Below, piece by piece: positions 23,623 through 31,863 of a stretch of DNA of 64,000 nt (positions within the stretch are counted from its first letter, which is position 1; each line of letters starts with the position of its first letter). Source of the DNA: Halopenitus sp041821145. GTDB lineage: Archaea; Halobacteriota; Halobacteria; Halobacteriales; Haloferacaceae. A program made the position numbers and the translations under genes. The DNA lies in assembly GCF_041821145.1 (NCBI RefSeq), contig NZ_JBGUBC010000010.1:56765-120764 (forward strand), written 5' to 3'. The notes under the pieces are model-generated. The model searched no databases, was not told the DNA's origin, and worked only from the letters and a program-made list of their open reading frames with translations.

Positions 23623-24009
23623 ATGGGACAGACAGCTGGTGGATACGTCGAGACGGAATCGCTCACCACGACCCACTGGCTCGCGATACTACTCGTCCTG
23701 GCAACCGGGATCATCCACGTGTATGCCGGCCTCGTCGAAGGACGAATACCGGTATCACTCGCGGGTGTCGGGTTCCTCGGTGCTATCGCGTTGTTCCTTT
23801 TGGATTTCCGCCGATCCCTGCTGTATCCGGTGGGAATCGTTTACACGGCAGTTCAGCTTCCGCTTTGGTACGTTGGGAAAGCCGGTGAATACACGATGAT
23901 CGGGTACGTCGATAAAACGATTCAGGTCGTACTCATCATCGTTCTCGTCTACCTCTTCTGGAAGGAACGGAAAACACCCGAACGGAGCCGCGGGACGCCA
24001 GCCGCTTGA
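23623..24009 (+). CDS. Haloarchaeal four-helix membrane protein, 128 residues
   Basis: Four hydrophobic helices follow a short polar N-terminus: WLAILLVLATGIIHVYAGLV, VSLAGVGFLGAIALFLLDF, LYPVGIVYTAVQLPLWYV and IQVVLIIVLVYLFW. The conserved-looking histidine in IIHVYAG and the WYVGKAGEY segment recall a haloarchaeal family of unknown function (DUF7475-like from memory). A palindrome and TATA box shared in style with the nos promoter suggest co-regulation with N2O respiration. Confidence 0.65.
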   Translation: MGQTAGGYVETESLTTTHWLAILLVLATGIIHVYAGLVEGRIPVSLAGVGFLGAIALFLLDFRRSLLYPVGIVYTAVQLPLWYVGKAGEYTMIGYVDKTIQVVLIIVLVYLFWKERKTPERSRGTPAA

Positions 24010-24051
24010 TTCCGGGCGTTGTGCTAACTGCTTGATTCCGGGCGTTGTGCT
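24004..24051. repeat. Tandem pair of a 22-bp sequence
   Basis: gcttgattccgggcgttgtg followed by ct occurs at 24004-24025 and 24030-24051 without mismatch, the first copy spanning the stop of the membrane gene. Several degenerate cgaatcg units follow to about 24115. Role unknown. Confidence 0.7.
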
Positions 24052-24386
24052 CTCGGATTGAATCGGTTCGCGAACTGGCTCGCGAATCGACCTACGAATC
24101 GGATCGCGAATCGCGCTCACCTGGCTCATCTTCCTGACGACGTCACTCTCGGGCACCGGCAGATCGTGCTGTAACTGAGTCTCACCTGAGTCGCTACGGT
24201 CTCCTGCAGGTTCTCAGCAATATCCTGCAGATCGTTCCGCGATTTTAATAAGGATATATCACGAACATGTTCGAGGTAATTTCTGCCGGATGAGAATCTG
24301 TTTACTCATTTATCACTGGCTAGGGGGTATTACTACCCGTGACACGAGGGGCATCGAGTCATACCGAACCTACCGAAGACCATACC
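24010..24386. other. Intergenic regulatory region before the nos cluster
   Basis: This stretch of about 375 bp has no credible gene. It contains the 22-bp tandem pair, a series of cgaatcg-like units (24058-24115), the CGAACATGTTCG palindrome at 24262-24273 and AT-rich stretches at 24243-24260 and 24301-24316 that could be TATA boxes for the nos transcript. Confidence 0.5.
24262..24273. promoter_or_regulatory. CGAACATGTTCG palindrome at the nos promoter
   Basis: This is identical to the site at 23574-23585, with an AT-rich TAATTT beginning 4 bp downstream and another candidate TATA box (CATTTATC) about 35 bp further. It lies 114 bp before the first nos gene. It is a likely binding site for a NarO-type activator, inferred from position and symmetry. 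Confidence 0.6.
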
Positions 24387-24851
24387 ATGAGAGATCCCTA
24401 CGACAGACGAACGATACTGAAGACGATCGGTGCGGGAAGTATTACGCCGGCGATCGCGGGTTGTACGTCGGACGGTAACGGCGACGGCAACGGCGACGGC
24501 GAGGAGACACCGACGCCAACGCCGGAGGACACGAACGGAGAGCCGGATCACGAAGTCCCACACCCCAATAACGACGAGCTTTCCGACGCCGAGGCGACCG
24601 GGGAGCCGCTCGCCGGTGGCGAGCGACAACCGGGGAACCAGTCCGAGCCGGACAACGCGAGCGTGATGCTCCAGCACACGCCGAGCGACGGCCAGAGTTG
24701 TGGATCGTGTGCCCTGTACGTCCCGGATCAGAACGACGATGGATTCGGTGCGTGTTCCTCCGTCGCGGGCAAGATCCACCCCTGTGACTGGTGTCTCCTC
24801 TATTCGGAATACAGCGGGGACGACTGGGAAAATCCGTGCGAGACGGTGTGA
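24387..24851 (+). CDS. HiPIP-like iron-sulfur Tat lipoprotein
   Basis: This 154-residue protein has a Tat-like signal (DRRTILKTIGAG) ending in a lipobox with C26, then a Gly/Asp/Glu- and Pro-rich spacer to about residue 90. The C-terminal 55 residues carry C105, C108, C123 and C136 (SCGSCALYV, FGACSSVAGKI, CDWCLLYSEY), the spacing of a high-potential 4Fe-4S protein. C133 and C151 are extra. The start at 24387 places the signal directly at the N-terminus. It is the first gene of the nos run, so it may donate electrons to NosZ or its maturation system; that role is inferred. Confidence 0.75.
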   Translation: MRDPYDRRTILKTIGAGSITPAIAGCTSDGNGDGNGDGEETPTPTPEDTNGEPDHEVPHPNNDELSDAEATGEPLAGGERQPGNQSEPDNASVMLQHTPSDGQSCGSCALYVPDQNDDGFGACSSVAGKIHPCDWCLLYSEYSGDDWENPCETV

Positions 24852-24868
24852 CCGGGACCAATACGATC

Positions 24869-26905
24869 ATGACTAATAATGAAACCGAGACGAATGAGAT
24901 GTCCATCCCGAAATCGGCTGAGAAGCTGATGCGGGAACATGAAGAACAGCTCGATGAACTGATCGCCGACGTAGAGCCTCCCGAGGGAGACGGAGTCGAC
25001 GACGACGGTGTGAGTCTGGATCTCCCCGGTCTCAAGCTCGGACGACGCGACCTGATGAAAGCGGGTGCGGCAGTCGGTGCGACTAGCGCATTGGCCGGGT
25101 GTACGTTCGGCGGCTTTGAGAACGGGAACGGTAACGGCGGAAACGGTGAGGCCACGACTGACCACGCCGTCCCACCGGGTGAGCACGACGAGTACTACGG
25201 CTTCTGGAGCGGCGGCCACTCCGGAGAAGTGCGCGTCGTCGGGATCCCGTCGATGCGAGAGCTCCGGCGTATCCCCGTCTTCCAGAAGGACGGCGCGCTC
25301 GGATATGGACACGACGAGCAGACGAAAGACATCCTCAGAGAGGGAGGCGATGTGGGCTCCCTTGCCGGTCACGAGTGGGGCGACACCCACCACCCGATAC
25401 TCTCGGAGTCAGGGGGCGACTACGACGGTGAGTACCTCTGGATCAACGACAAAGTGTCGGGGCGACTGGCGCGGATCAACCTGAAGTACTTCGAGACGGA
25501 CGCCATCACGGACATCCCGAACATGCAGGCGTGTCACGGCTGCTCCGTCCAGAGCCCGGACACGAACTACGTCTACGGCATCGGCGAGTTCCGTGTGCCC
25601 GTTCCCAACGACGGCACGACCGACCCGGACGACGCCGACGAGTACTGGTCGGTCTTTGCGGCGCTTGATCCCGACTCGATGGAGGTCGCCTGGGAAATTC
25701 GGGTCTCCGGCAACCTCGACAACGCTGATAGCGGGAAGGAAGGTCGGTGGGCGTTCGCGACCGGCTACAACAAAGAGGAGGCCTTCGAGATCGACGGGAT
25801 GACTCGTGACGATCGTGATTATCTGAAAGCCTTCGACATCGAGGCCATCGAGGCGGCCATCGACGCCGGCGAGGCAGAGGACGTCAACGGCGTCCCCGTT
25901 CTCGACGGACGGCGGGACTCGCCGCTCGTCAGCGGGAGCGATCCGATCGTTCACTACATCCCGACCCCCAAAGGCCCTCACGGCTGTGACGTCGAACCGA
26001 CTGGGACGTACGTCACGGCGAGCGGGAAGCTCTCGCCGACCGTGACCATGGTGGAGATCGACCGAATCACGGACGTCGACGACCCCGAAGACGCTATCGT
26101 CGGCCAACCCCGAGTCGGAATGGGCCCCCTTCACACGACCTGGGACGGCCGTGGACACGGGTATACGACCCTGTTCATCGATTCGGCGATCGCGAAGTGG
26201 GACGTCGAACAGGCCGTCGAGGCGGAGAAAGGCTCCGATGAGCCGGTTGTCGGGACGATCGATGTCCACTACAACCCGGGTCACGTGCAGGCCGTCGAGG
26301 GCGAGACGACGGATCCCGCCGGCGACTGGCTCGTGACGCTCAACAAGCTCTCGAAGGATCGTTTCCTCTCGGTCGGGCCGATACATCCGGATAACGACCA
26401 GCTCATCGCCATCGGCGAGGACGCCGAAGACGAGACGGGCGGCATGGAGCTGATCGCCGACCATCCGGTCCATCCCGAACCGCACGACTGCGTGTTCGCC
26501 AGCCGCGACAAGATCAACCCGAACAACGTGTGGGACCGTGAGGATTACGAGGGTGAAAAGGAGTACGTCAACGAGGACGACTCCCGGATTGAGCGGACGG
26601 GCGATAGATCGGTCGATGTGTACACGTCGGTCAAGCGAAGCGAGTTCGGACTCCGTGACTTCACGGTGAAAGAGGGCGACGAGGTGACGATCACCGTCAC
26701 CAACATCGAGAGCAGCCGGGACATCATCCACGGACTCGCCATCCCGCGATACGCGATCAACCTCTCGATCGCGCCCCAGGACACCCGGGAAGTGACGTTC
26801 TCCGCCGACGAGCCCGGAATCTACTGGATCTACTGTACGTACTTCTGCAGCGCGCTCCACCTCGAGATGCGCTCGCGGATGATCGTGGAGCCCCGAGAGG
26901 ACTAA
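24869..26905 (+). CDS. nosZ: Nitrous-oxide reductase
   Basis: This 678-residue exported copper enzyme reduces N2O to N2. The Tat motif is GRRDLMKAG near residue 60, later in the chain than usual, after a 55-residue acidic N-terminus. The CuA site at the C-terminus is complete: C656, C660, H664 and M667 (CTYFCSALHLEM). The beta-propeller supplies histidine-rich CuZ segments such as SGGHSGEV, ACHGCSV, GPHGCDV and HPEPHDC. The start at 24869 follows the HiPIP-like gene by 17 bp. Loss of this enzyme would leave N2O as the end product of denitrification. Confidence 0.95.
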   Translation: MTNNETETNEMSIPKSAEKLMREHEEQLDELIADVEPPEGDGVDDDGVSLDLPGLKLGRRDLMKAGAAVGATSALAGCTFGGFENGNGNGGNGEATTDHAVPPGEHDEYYGFWSGGHSGEVRVVGIPSMRELRRIPVFQKDGALGYGHDEQTKDILREGGDVGSLAGHEWGDTHHPILSESGGDYDGEYLWINDKVSGRLARINLKYFETDAITDIPNMQACHGCSVQSPDTNYVYGIGEFRVPVPNDGTTDPDDADEYWSVFAALDPDSMEVAWEIRVSGNLDNADSGKEGRWAFATGYNKEEAFEIDGMTRDDRDYLKAFDIEAIEAAIDAGEAEDVNGVPVLDGRRDSPLVSGSDPIVHYIPTPKGPHGCDVEPTGTYVTASGKLSPTVTMVEIDRITDVDDPEDAIVGQPRVGMGPLHTTWDGRGHGYTTLFIDSAIAKWDVEQAVEAEKGSDEPVVGTIDVHYNPGHVQAVEGETTDPAGDWLVTLNKLSKDRFLSVGPIHPDNDQLIAIGEDAEDETGGMELIADHPVHPEPHDCVFASRDKINPNNVWDREDYEGEKEYVNEDDSRIERTGDRSVDVYTSVKRSEFGLRDFTVKEGDEVTITVTNIESSRDIIHGLAIPRYAINLSIAPQDTREVTFSADEPGIYWIYCTYFCSALHLEMRSRMIVEPRED

Positions 26906-26931
26906 CCAACGCAGCCACCGCGGACACTCCC

Positions 26932-26991
26932 ATGACACACCAAACAGATCATCTCCCGGGACATCGTGGATCCCTCAAGCGTGGTGACTAG
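26932..26991 (+). CDS. 19-codon mini-ORF between nosZ and the next nos gene
   Basis: An ATG at 26932 opens a 19-residue frame (MTHQTDHLPGHRGSLKRGD) whose TAG ends one base before the ATG of the next gene. It could act as a coupling leader. The histidines (H3, H7, H11) are notable beside a copper enzyme, but chance cannot be excluded. Confidence 0.25.
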   Translation: MTHQTDHLPGHRGSLKRGD

Positions 26992-26992
26992 C

Positions 26993-27784
26993 ATGCAGTG
27001 GCCAAGCCTCGATGAGTTCCGGGAGCTTCGACGCTCACTTCCGGTCGTCGCGGCGGTGCTATTCGTCGCGGCGCTCGCGTTTCCGATGTGGGTCATTTAC
27101 GTCCAAGCACCGCAGTACCCCGGAGAAGTGCTGACGCTGAAACTCTACGCGTATCCGCGGCTCACTGGCGACTACTGGGAGATGGCGGAGCTGAACCAGT
27201 ACGTCGGCTTCTACTATCCGGATCCCGTGTACTGGGAGCCGAACTTCCGGGTCCACGACCGAGCGATCAACGTGCCCGAGTGGTCGTTCGGGTGGTTGGC
27301 GTTCGTTCTGGTGTCGGCACTTAGCCTGTTCGTCGCCCTCGCACCGTCAGTCGAGAAGCTGAAACGTGGTCTGAAATGGCAGCTCATCGGCACCGTCACG
27401 GTGTTTACGGTGATGCTGATAGACATCCAGTACCGCCTCTATCAGGCGGGTCACTCGCTTGACCCAGACGCACCACTGATGGGCGTCGAGGCATTTACGC
27501 CGCCCATCTGGGGCAAATACGAAGTCGCCAACATCACGAGCCACTCCCGGTTCGGGTCCGGAGTCTATCTGGTCCTGATCGCGATCGGACTCCTCGTCGT
27601 GGCGTACTACTACCGCGATTCGACGGTAACGTACCAGGAGTTCGAAGCCCGTGTTCGGGCACGAATCGCTACTGTGATCGGGTCCGATACTGAAACCGCC
27701 GGGTCTGAGACGGAAACCGTCGGGTCCGATACCGAAACCGAATCGAACGTTCGAGACGAGGAGGCTACTCCTTCGCAGCGATGA
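26993..27784 (+). CDS. Membrane protein of the nos cluster
   Basis: This 263-residue protein has four likely membrane helices (VVAAVLFVAALAFPMWVIYV, WLAFVLVSALSLFVALA, LIGTVTVFTVMLIDIQY and VYLVLIAIGLLVVAYYY). A large extracytoplasmic loop is rich in Tyr, Trp and Pro (YWEMAELNQYVGFYYPDPVY). The C-terminal tail repeats a GSDTETAGSETETVGSDTET pattern. Equivalent genes lie between nosZ and nosD in other haloarchaea; a role in copper-site assembly or electron supply is inferred. Its stop overlaps the nosD start as ATGA. Confidence 0.7.
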   Translation: MQWPSLDEFRELRRSLPVVAAVLFVAALAFPMWVIYVQAPQYPGEVLTLKLYAYPRLTGDYWEMAELNQYVGFYYPDPVYWEPNFRVHDRAINVPEWSFGWLAFVLVSALSLFVALAPSVEKLKRGLKWQLIGTVTVFTVMLIDIQYRLYQAGHSLDPDAPLMGVEAFTPPIWGKYEVANITSHSRFGSGVYLVLIAIGLLVVAYYYRDSTVTYQEFEARVRARIATVIGSDTETAGSETETVGSDTETESNVRDEEATPSQR

Positions 27785-29154
27785 ATGATCCTCTTGAGCG
27801 CGGTTTCGCGGTCGTGGCAGCGGTGATGCTTGTCCTGTCCGTCGTGGGCGTCGTCGTCCCACCGACGGAGGCAGAAAGCGGGGATGAACTGGAGTTTGAT
27901 ACTGGGGTCCCGGACGAATACTCCTTTAGGGCACCGACCCAGGACGGAACCGCCGAGGTTGACGGTCGGACGTTCGATTCGGTACAGGCCGCCGTCTCGG
28001 CGGCCGAGTCGGGCGAGACGGTCGTCCTCCGGGGGCGACTGGACGGGCCAGTCGTCGTCAACGAATCGAACGTGACGCTGACAAGCGCACCCGGAACGCT
28101 CGCGCTCGTCGAGGGCGACGGCGAGGGTAACGTATTGACGATCAACGGTCAAAACGTCACGCTCGATCGTGTGTGGGTGAAAAACTCCGGCTACGACACC
28201 GCCGAGAACGACGCCGGAATCTGGGTCAACGGAACGAACACCCGAGTCGTCGATAGCCGCGTGACCGACATGACGTTCGGCGTCTGGATCGACGGCGTCG
28301 ACGACGTCCGCCTCAAGAACAACACGATCGTCGGACGGGAGTCGATCTATCCCTTCTCGAATCGAGGGAACGGTATCCAGATATGGAAAAGCGACGGGTC
28401 CGTCATCGCGAACAACCGTATTACCGACGTCAGGGACGGCATCTACTACTCGTGGGCCTCGAACGTACTTGCCCACGGGAACACGATGTGGGATCTCCGA
28501 TACGGCGTCCATTACATGTACTCCGACGACAACACCCTCCGGAACAATCTGGCGTTCGACAACGACGTCGGGTACGCGCTGATGGTCTCCGAGGAACTGA
28601 CGATCATCAACAACACGGCCATCGACAACACCGGCCGGAGCGGGCACGGTATCCTCGTCAAAAGCATCGACCGGACGGAGATTCGGAACAATACGCTGGT
28701 CAGGAACGATAAGGGGTTATACGTCTACAACTCGCTGGATAACGTCATTACGAGAAACCTCGTGCTCGAAAACGGCATCGGCGTTCACCTGACTGCGGGG
28801 AGCGTCCGGGAGGAGGTCCACCACAACAGCTTCATTGCGAACGACGAGCCGGTCCGTGCCGTCATCGGCGAGCAGGTAGCCTGGAACGCGAGCGGCGAGG
28901 GCAACTACTGGTCGGGGACGAAGCCGGCTGACGTCGACGGAGACGGTATCAGCGACGTCCGGTATCAACCGGCAGGCGTGGTCGAACGACTCGCTGCTCG
29001 CAACCCCAATGCCCGTCTGTACACGGATAGCCCGGCGTTCGCCGTCATCCGGCTCGCGGAGAGTTCGGTGCCGATCATCGAGACTCCCGGCGTCGTCGAC
29101 CACCATCCGTTGACGACTCCCCCACACGAAGATTGGAGGCAATATTATGAATGA
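27781..29154 (+). CDS. nosD: Copper-site maturation protein NosD
   Basis: This 457-residue exported protein is needed for CuZ assembly in NosZ. A signal peptide (about residues 1-30) precedes a right-handed parallel beta-helix with repeated units such as NNTIVGRE, NNRITDV, HGNTMWDL, NNLAFDN and NNTAIDN, the CASH/NosD pattern. It overlaps the upstream membrane gene by four bases and nosF by eight, so all are probably one transcript. Confidence 0.92.
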   Translation: MNDPLERGFAVVAAVMLVLSVVGVVVPPTEAESGDELEFDTGVPDEYSFRAPTQDGTAEVDGRTFDSVQAAVSAAESGETVVLRGRLDGPVVVNESNVTLTSAPGTLALVEGDGEGNVLTINGQNVTLDRVWVKNSGYDTAENDAGIWVNGTNTRVVDSRVTDMTFGVWIDGVDDVRLKNNTIVGRESIYPFSNRGNGIQIWKSDGSVIANNRITDVRDGIYYSWASNVLAHGNTMWDLRYGVHYMYSDDNTLRNNLAFDNDVGYALMVSEELTIINNTAIDNTGRSGHGILVKSIDRTEIRNNTLVRNDKGLYVYNSLDNVITRNLVLENGIGVHLTAGSVREEVHHNSFIANDEPVRAVIGEQVAWNASGEGNYWSGTKPADVDGDGISDVRYQPAGVVERLAARNPNARLYTDSPAFAVIRLAESSVPIIETPGVVDHHPLTTPPHEDWRQYYE

Positions 29155-30121
29155 GATCACGATCGAAGACGTGACGAAAACGTACGGCGACGTGACGTCC
29201 CTTGACGACGTGTCGCTGAGTATCCCGTCGGGCTCGACGTTCGGTCTCCTCGGAACCAACGGTGCCGGAAAGACGACCCTGTTTCGACTGCTCATCGGTC
29301 ACGAGTATCCGGACACGGGAACGCTCGAAATCGCGGGACTCTCTCCCGACGAGGGTGCCTCGATCAGACAACGGGTCGGCTACCTCCCCGAGAACGCGGG
29401 CTTTCCCGCTTCGTTCACGGGTCGGGAAGTCCTCTCGTTCCACGCTGACGTGCGCGGCGTTCCACCGGTGTCGAAGGCCGACAGTATTGCCGACGTGCTC
29501 GATACGGTCGGCCTCTCGGACGCGGCGGATCGTCGTGTCGGCGGCTACTCGAACGGAATGAATCGTCGACTCAGCCTGGCGACGGTTCTGATCGCCGAAC
29601 CGAGCGTGCTGTTGCTGGATGAACCGTTCTCCGGGTTGGATCCGATCGGCGTGGACGCGCTTAATTCGGTGATCGACCGGCTCGCAACGGAGACGTCGAT
29701 GACCATCGTACTCACCTCCCACACCCTGGTCGAAGCCGAACGGATCTGTGATCGGATCGCCATCCTCGATGACGGACGCGTCCAACTGTCAGGCTCGACC
29801 GATGAGCTCCGCCAGTCCGTGGGAGACACCGTGACCGTCCAGTTCCGGACCGTGGACGGGGAAGCGTTGTCCCGGGTGACTGACAAGCTTCGGAATGCCG
29901 AGATGGTTCGGACCGTCGAACGACCCACCGAGGAGCGACTCCGCGTTCGCTGTGCCCGCGACGACGTCTTCGACGTGATATCCGTCGTCCATGAAAGCGT
30001 CACCGTAGATGGATTCGAGGTCCACGAACCGAATCTGGACGACGTGTTCCACAACGCCGTCAGGCCGGACACGGAGACGTCCTCACGAGCAGCGGCTCCC
30101 CTTCAGGACGGTGGTGGGTAA
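29147..30121 (+). CDS. nosF: ABC transporter ATPase NosF
   Basis: This 324-residue ATPase works with NosY and NosD in CuZ biogenesis, supplying sulfur or copper to the exported reductase. Walker A is GTNGAGKTTLF, the signature is GYSNGMNRRLSLA, and Walker B is PSVLLLDEPFSGLDP. A C-terminal ~100-residue domain follows, as in other NosF/CcmA-like proteins. It overlaps nosD upstream and shares one base with the nosY start (TAATG). Confidence 0.92.
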   Translation: MNEITIEDVTKTYGDVTSLDDVSLSIPSGSTFGLLGTNGAGKTTLFRLLIGHEYPDTGTLEIAGLSPDEGASIRQRVGYLPENAGFPASFTGREVLSFHADVRGVPPVSKADSIADVLDTVGLSDAADRRVGGYSNGMNRRLSLATVLIAEPSVLLLDEPFSGLDPIGVDALNSVIDRLATETSMTIVLTSHTLVEAERICDRIAILDDGRVQLSGSTDELRQSVGDTVTVQFRTVDGEALSRVTDKLRNAEMVRTVERPTEERLRVRCARDDVFDVISVVHESVTVDGFEVHEPNLDDVFHNAVRPDTETSSRAAAPLQDGGG

Positions 30122-31005
30122 TGGCGTCCCGTTTTCGCAGCGAGCCCACCTCCGAGCATGCGGCTGTCGAGACGGTCAGCGACGACGAACTGGGTTCGAT
30201 TCCGGGATATCGAGCCGTGATCCGGATCGCGATCCGGGAGTATCGCATCGCCATCCGGGGCCGGTGGGCGATCGGACTCACGGCCCTGTTTGCCATCTTT
30301 TCGGTCACCGTCGTCGGGTTCGGTACCTCGGAGGTCGGTCCGAGCCAGTACGCTGCCGTCGTCGCTAGCCTCGTGGAACTCGGCGTCTATCTCGTTCCCC
30401 TCGCCGCGTTGACCGTCGGATACGACACCGTGGTGGGAGCACGAGAGGCGGGCTCTCTCGACATGTTGTTCACGCTTCCCGTCTCACAGGCCCAGGTCAT
30501 CTTCGGAAAGTATCTCGGTCGGCTCGCCGTCCTCGGGGGGGCGATGGGTATCGGGCTGGGAGTCGGCGGCGTGGCGGCAACGCTCATCGGCGGCATCGGT
30601 GGGCTCGAACAGTACGCGCTGTTCGTGATCGTGTCGGTCGCCACGGCCGGCGTCTTCCTCGGCGTGAGCGTCCTCCTCTCGACGCTCGCTCGCGAAAAGA
30701 CACAGGCACTCGGGGCCGCCCTCGTCGCCTGGCTGTGGTTCGTCCTTCTGCATGACCTGGTGGCTATCGGTCTCATTGCAGGGACGGAGCTTCCCGACGC
30801 CGCGTTAACCGTGATGGCGCTGACGAATCCCGCAGACGTGTATCGCCTCCTGGTCTTGAGTCAGTTGGAGACGACCACCGGGGGCTTCGCGGCGGTTCTC
30901 GCGAAGGCGAGCCTGTCGGTCCCGTTGTTGGTCGTCGCACTGATCGTCTGGCTTCTCGCCCCGATAGTCGTGGCGACCGTCGGAATACGCCACCAACCCC
31001 CGTGA
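30121..31005 (+). CDS. nosY: ABC transporter permease NosY
   Basis: This 294-residue membrane subunit has six hydrophobic stretches after a 40-residue cytoplasmic N-terminus and the ABC-2 type segments REAGSLDMLFTLPVSQAQV and FGKYLGRLAVLGGA. It pairs with NosF. Its TGA overlaps a GTG that opens a cysteine-rich mini-ORF. Confidence 0.9.
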   Translation: MASRFRSEPTSEHAAVETVSDDELGSIPGYRAVIRIAIREYRIAIRGRWAIGLTALFAIFSVTVVGFGTSEVGPSQYAAVVASLVELGVYLVPLAALTVGYDTVVGAREAGSLDMLFTLPVSQAQVIFGKYLGRLAVLGGAMGIGLGVGGVAATLIGGIGGLEQYALFVIVSVATAGVFLGVSVLLSTLAREKTQALGAALVAWLWFVLLHDLVAIGLIAGTELPDAALTVMALTNPADVYRLLVLSQLETTTGGFAAVLAKASLSVPLLVVALIVWLLAPIVVATVGIRHQPP

Positions 31006-31115
31006 TCGAAGGATGCTGTCTCAGTTGCACACGTCCGTGCGGACACCGGATCTCGTGTTCCTGCTTGGGGCCGGGACTGACGCCGATTGGAGAGACAATC
31101 TACGAACACCGCTGA
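31002..31115 (+). CDS. Cysteine-rich 37-residue mini-ORF coupled to nosY (hypothetical)
   Basis: A GTG at 31002 overlaps the nosY stop as GTGA. The frame gives 37 residues with six cysteines (C5, C6, C9, C13, C19, C21; core CCLSCTRPCGHRISCSC). Cysteine is rare in haloarchaeal proteins, so this density is unusual and would suit copper or zinc binding in an operon for a copper enzyme. The stop falls inside the first 30-bp repeat. It may still be chance translation of non-coding sequence. Confidence 0.35.
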   Translation: MIEGCCLSCTRPCGHRISCSCLGPGLTPIGETIYEHR

Positions 31116-31190
31116 CTGAGAGACGCGACCCACGAACACCGCTGACTGAGGAATGCCATCCACGAACACCACTGACTGAGAGATACAATC
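31084..31190. repeat. 30-bp tandem repeats before nosL (about 3.6 copies)
   Basis: Units at 31101-31130, 31131-31160 and 31161-31190 share acgaacaccgctgactgag, preceded by a partial unit from 31084. The period of 30 bp keeps reading frame, so frames through it show repeated RTPLTE or SQSAVFV. They lie in the leader before nosL. They could be a protein-binding array or RNA structure. Confidence 0.75.
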
Positions 31191-31201
31191 CAGGAAGATC
31201 A

Positions 31202-31849
31202 ATGAAACACCCACACAGACAGCGCCACCACCAGTGTCGAGCGATAGATCATGCCACGGCTTCCGAAGACGGCGCTCGTCATCGACGGCTCGGCCGTCGC
31301 GAGTTCCTGATTGCCGGAAGCGCCGTCGGGACGGGACTCCTCGCGGGATGTGCCGGCAGACAGTCGAACGGAGGCGGCCCGCCGGCTCCCGTCTCACTAT
31401 CCGAAAACACGGAGTGTGACGTCTGCGGGATGGTGATCTCCGAACATCCGGGACCGAACGGCCAGATCTTCTACCGGGAACACAGTCCGGAGAATCACGA
31501 CAATCCGGCTCGATTCGATTCGACGAAGGCGTGTTTGTTCCCCTACTACTTCGAACACGAGCAACTGGACTGGACGGCGGAGATCGTCTACGTCACTGAT
31601 TACTCGCTCATCGACTACGACATCTCGGTCGTGGAGGGACAGCAATACATCGAGACCGCCACGAGTGCGGAGACGTTTTCGAACGCGGACGACGTCGTTT
31701 TTGTGGTCGGAAGCGACGTTCACGGTGCGATGGGGCCCGATTTCATCCCGTTCTCCGATGCGGACGATGGGACATCGTTCGCCGAGGAATACGGTGGTCG
31801 AACCGTGAGGATGGACGATATCACGCCGGAGATGCTGGGTCGAGGATAG
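31202..31849 (+). CDS. nosL: NosL copper-chaperone lipoprotein
   Basis: This 215-residue Tat lipoprotein would deliver copper to NosZ. The signal RRLGRREFLIAGSAVGTGL leads to a lipobox ending in a cysteine (LAGC). The metal-binding region begins NTECDVCGMVISEHPGPNGQ, matching the NosL CxxCGM motif. The ATG at 31202 was chosen because an upstream in-frame start at 31013 would put 63 repeat-encoded residues before the signal peptide. Confidence 0.88.
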   Translation: MKHPHRQRHHQCRAIDHATASEDGARHRRLGRREFLIAGSAVGTGLLAGCAGRQSNGGGPPAPVSLSENTECDVCGMVISEHPGPNGQIFYREHSPENHDNPARFDSTKACLFPYYFEHEQLDWTAEIVYVTDYSLIDYDISVVEGQQYIETATSAETFSNADDVVFVVGSDVHGAMGPDFIPFSDADDGTSFAEEYGGRTVRMDDITPEMLGRG

Positions 31850-31863
31850 CGACGGTCGGGGTG

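Noticed and set aside
25409..26938. 509-codon open frame on the minus strand
   Set aside because: It is antisense to nosZ, which has full catalytic motifs; the frame shows no family features.
31084..31190. Possible CRISPR array
   Set aside because: Repeats are directly adjacent with no unique spacers and no cas genes lie nearby; it is a tandem repeat.
31013..31201. 63-residue N-terminal extension of NosL
   Set aside because: It would be encoded by the tandem repeats and would bury the Tat signal peptide inside the protein.
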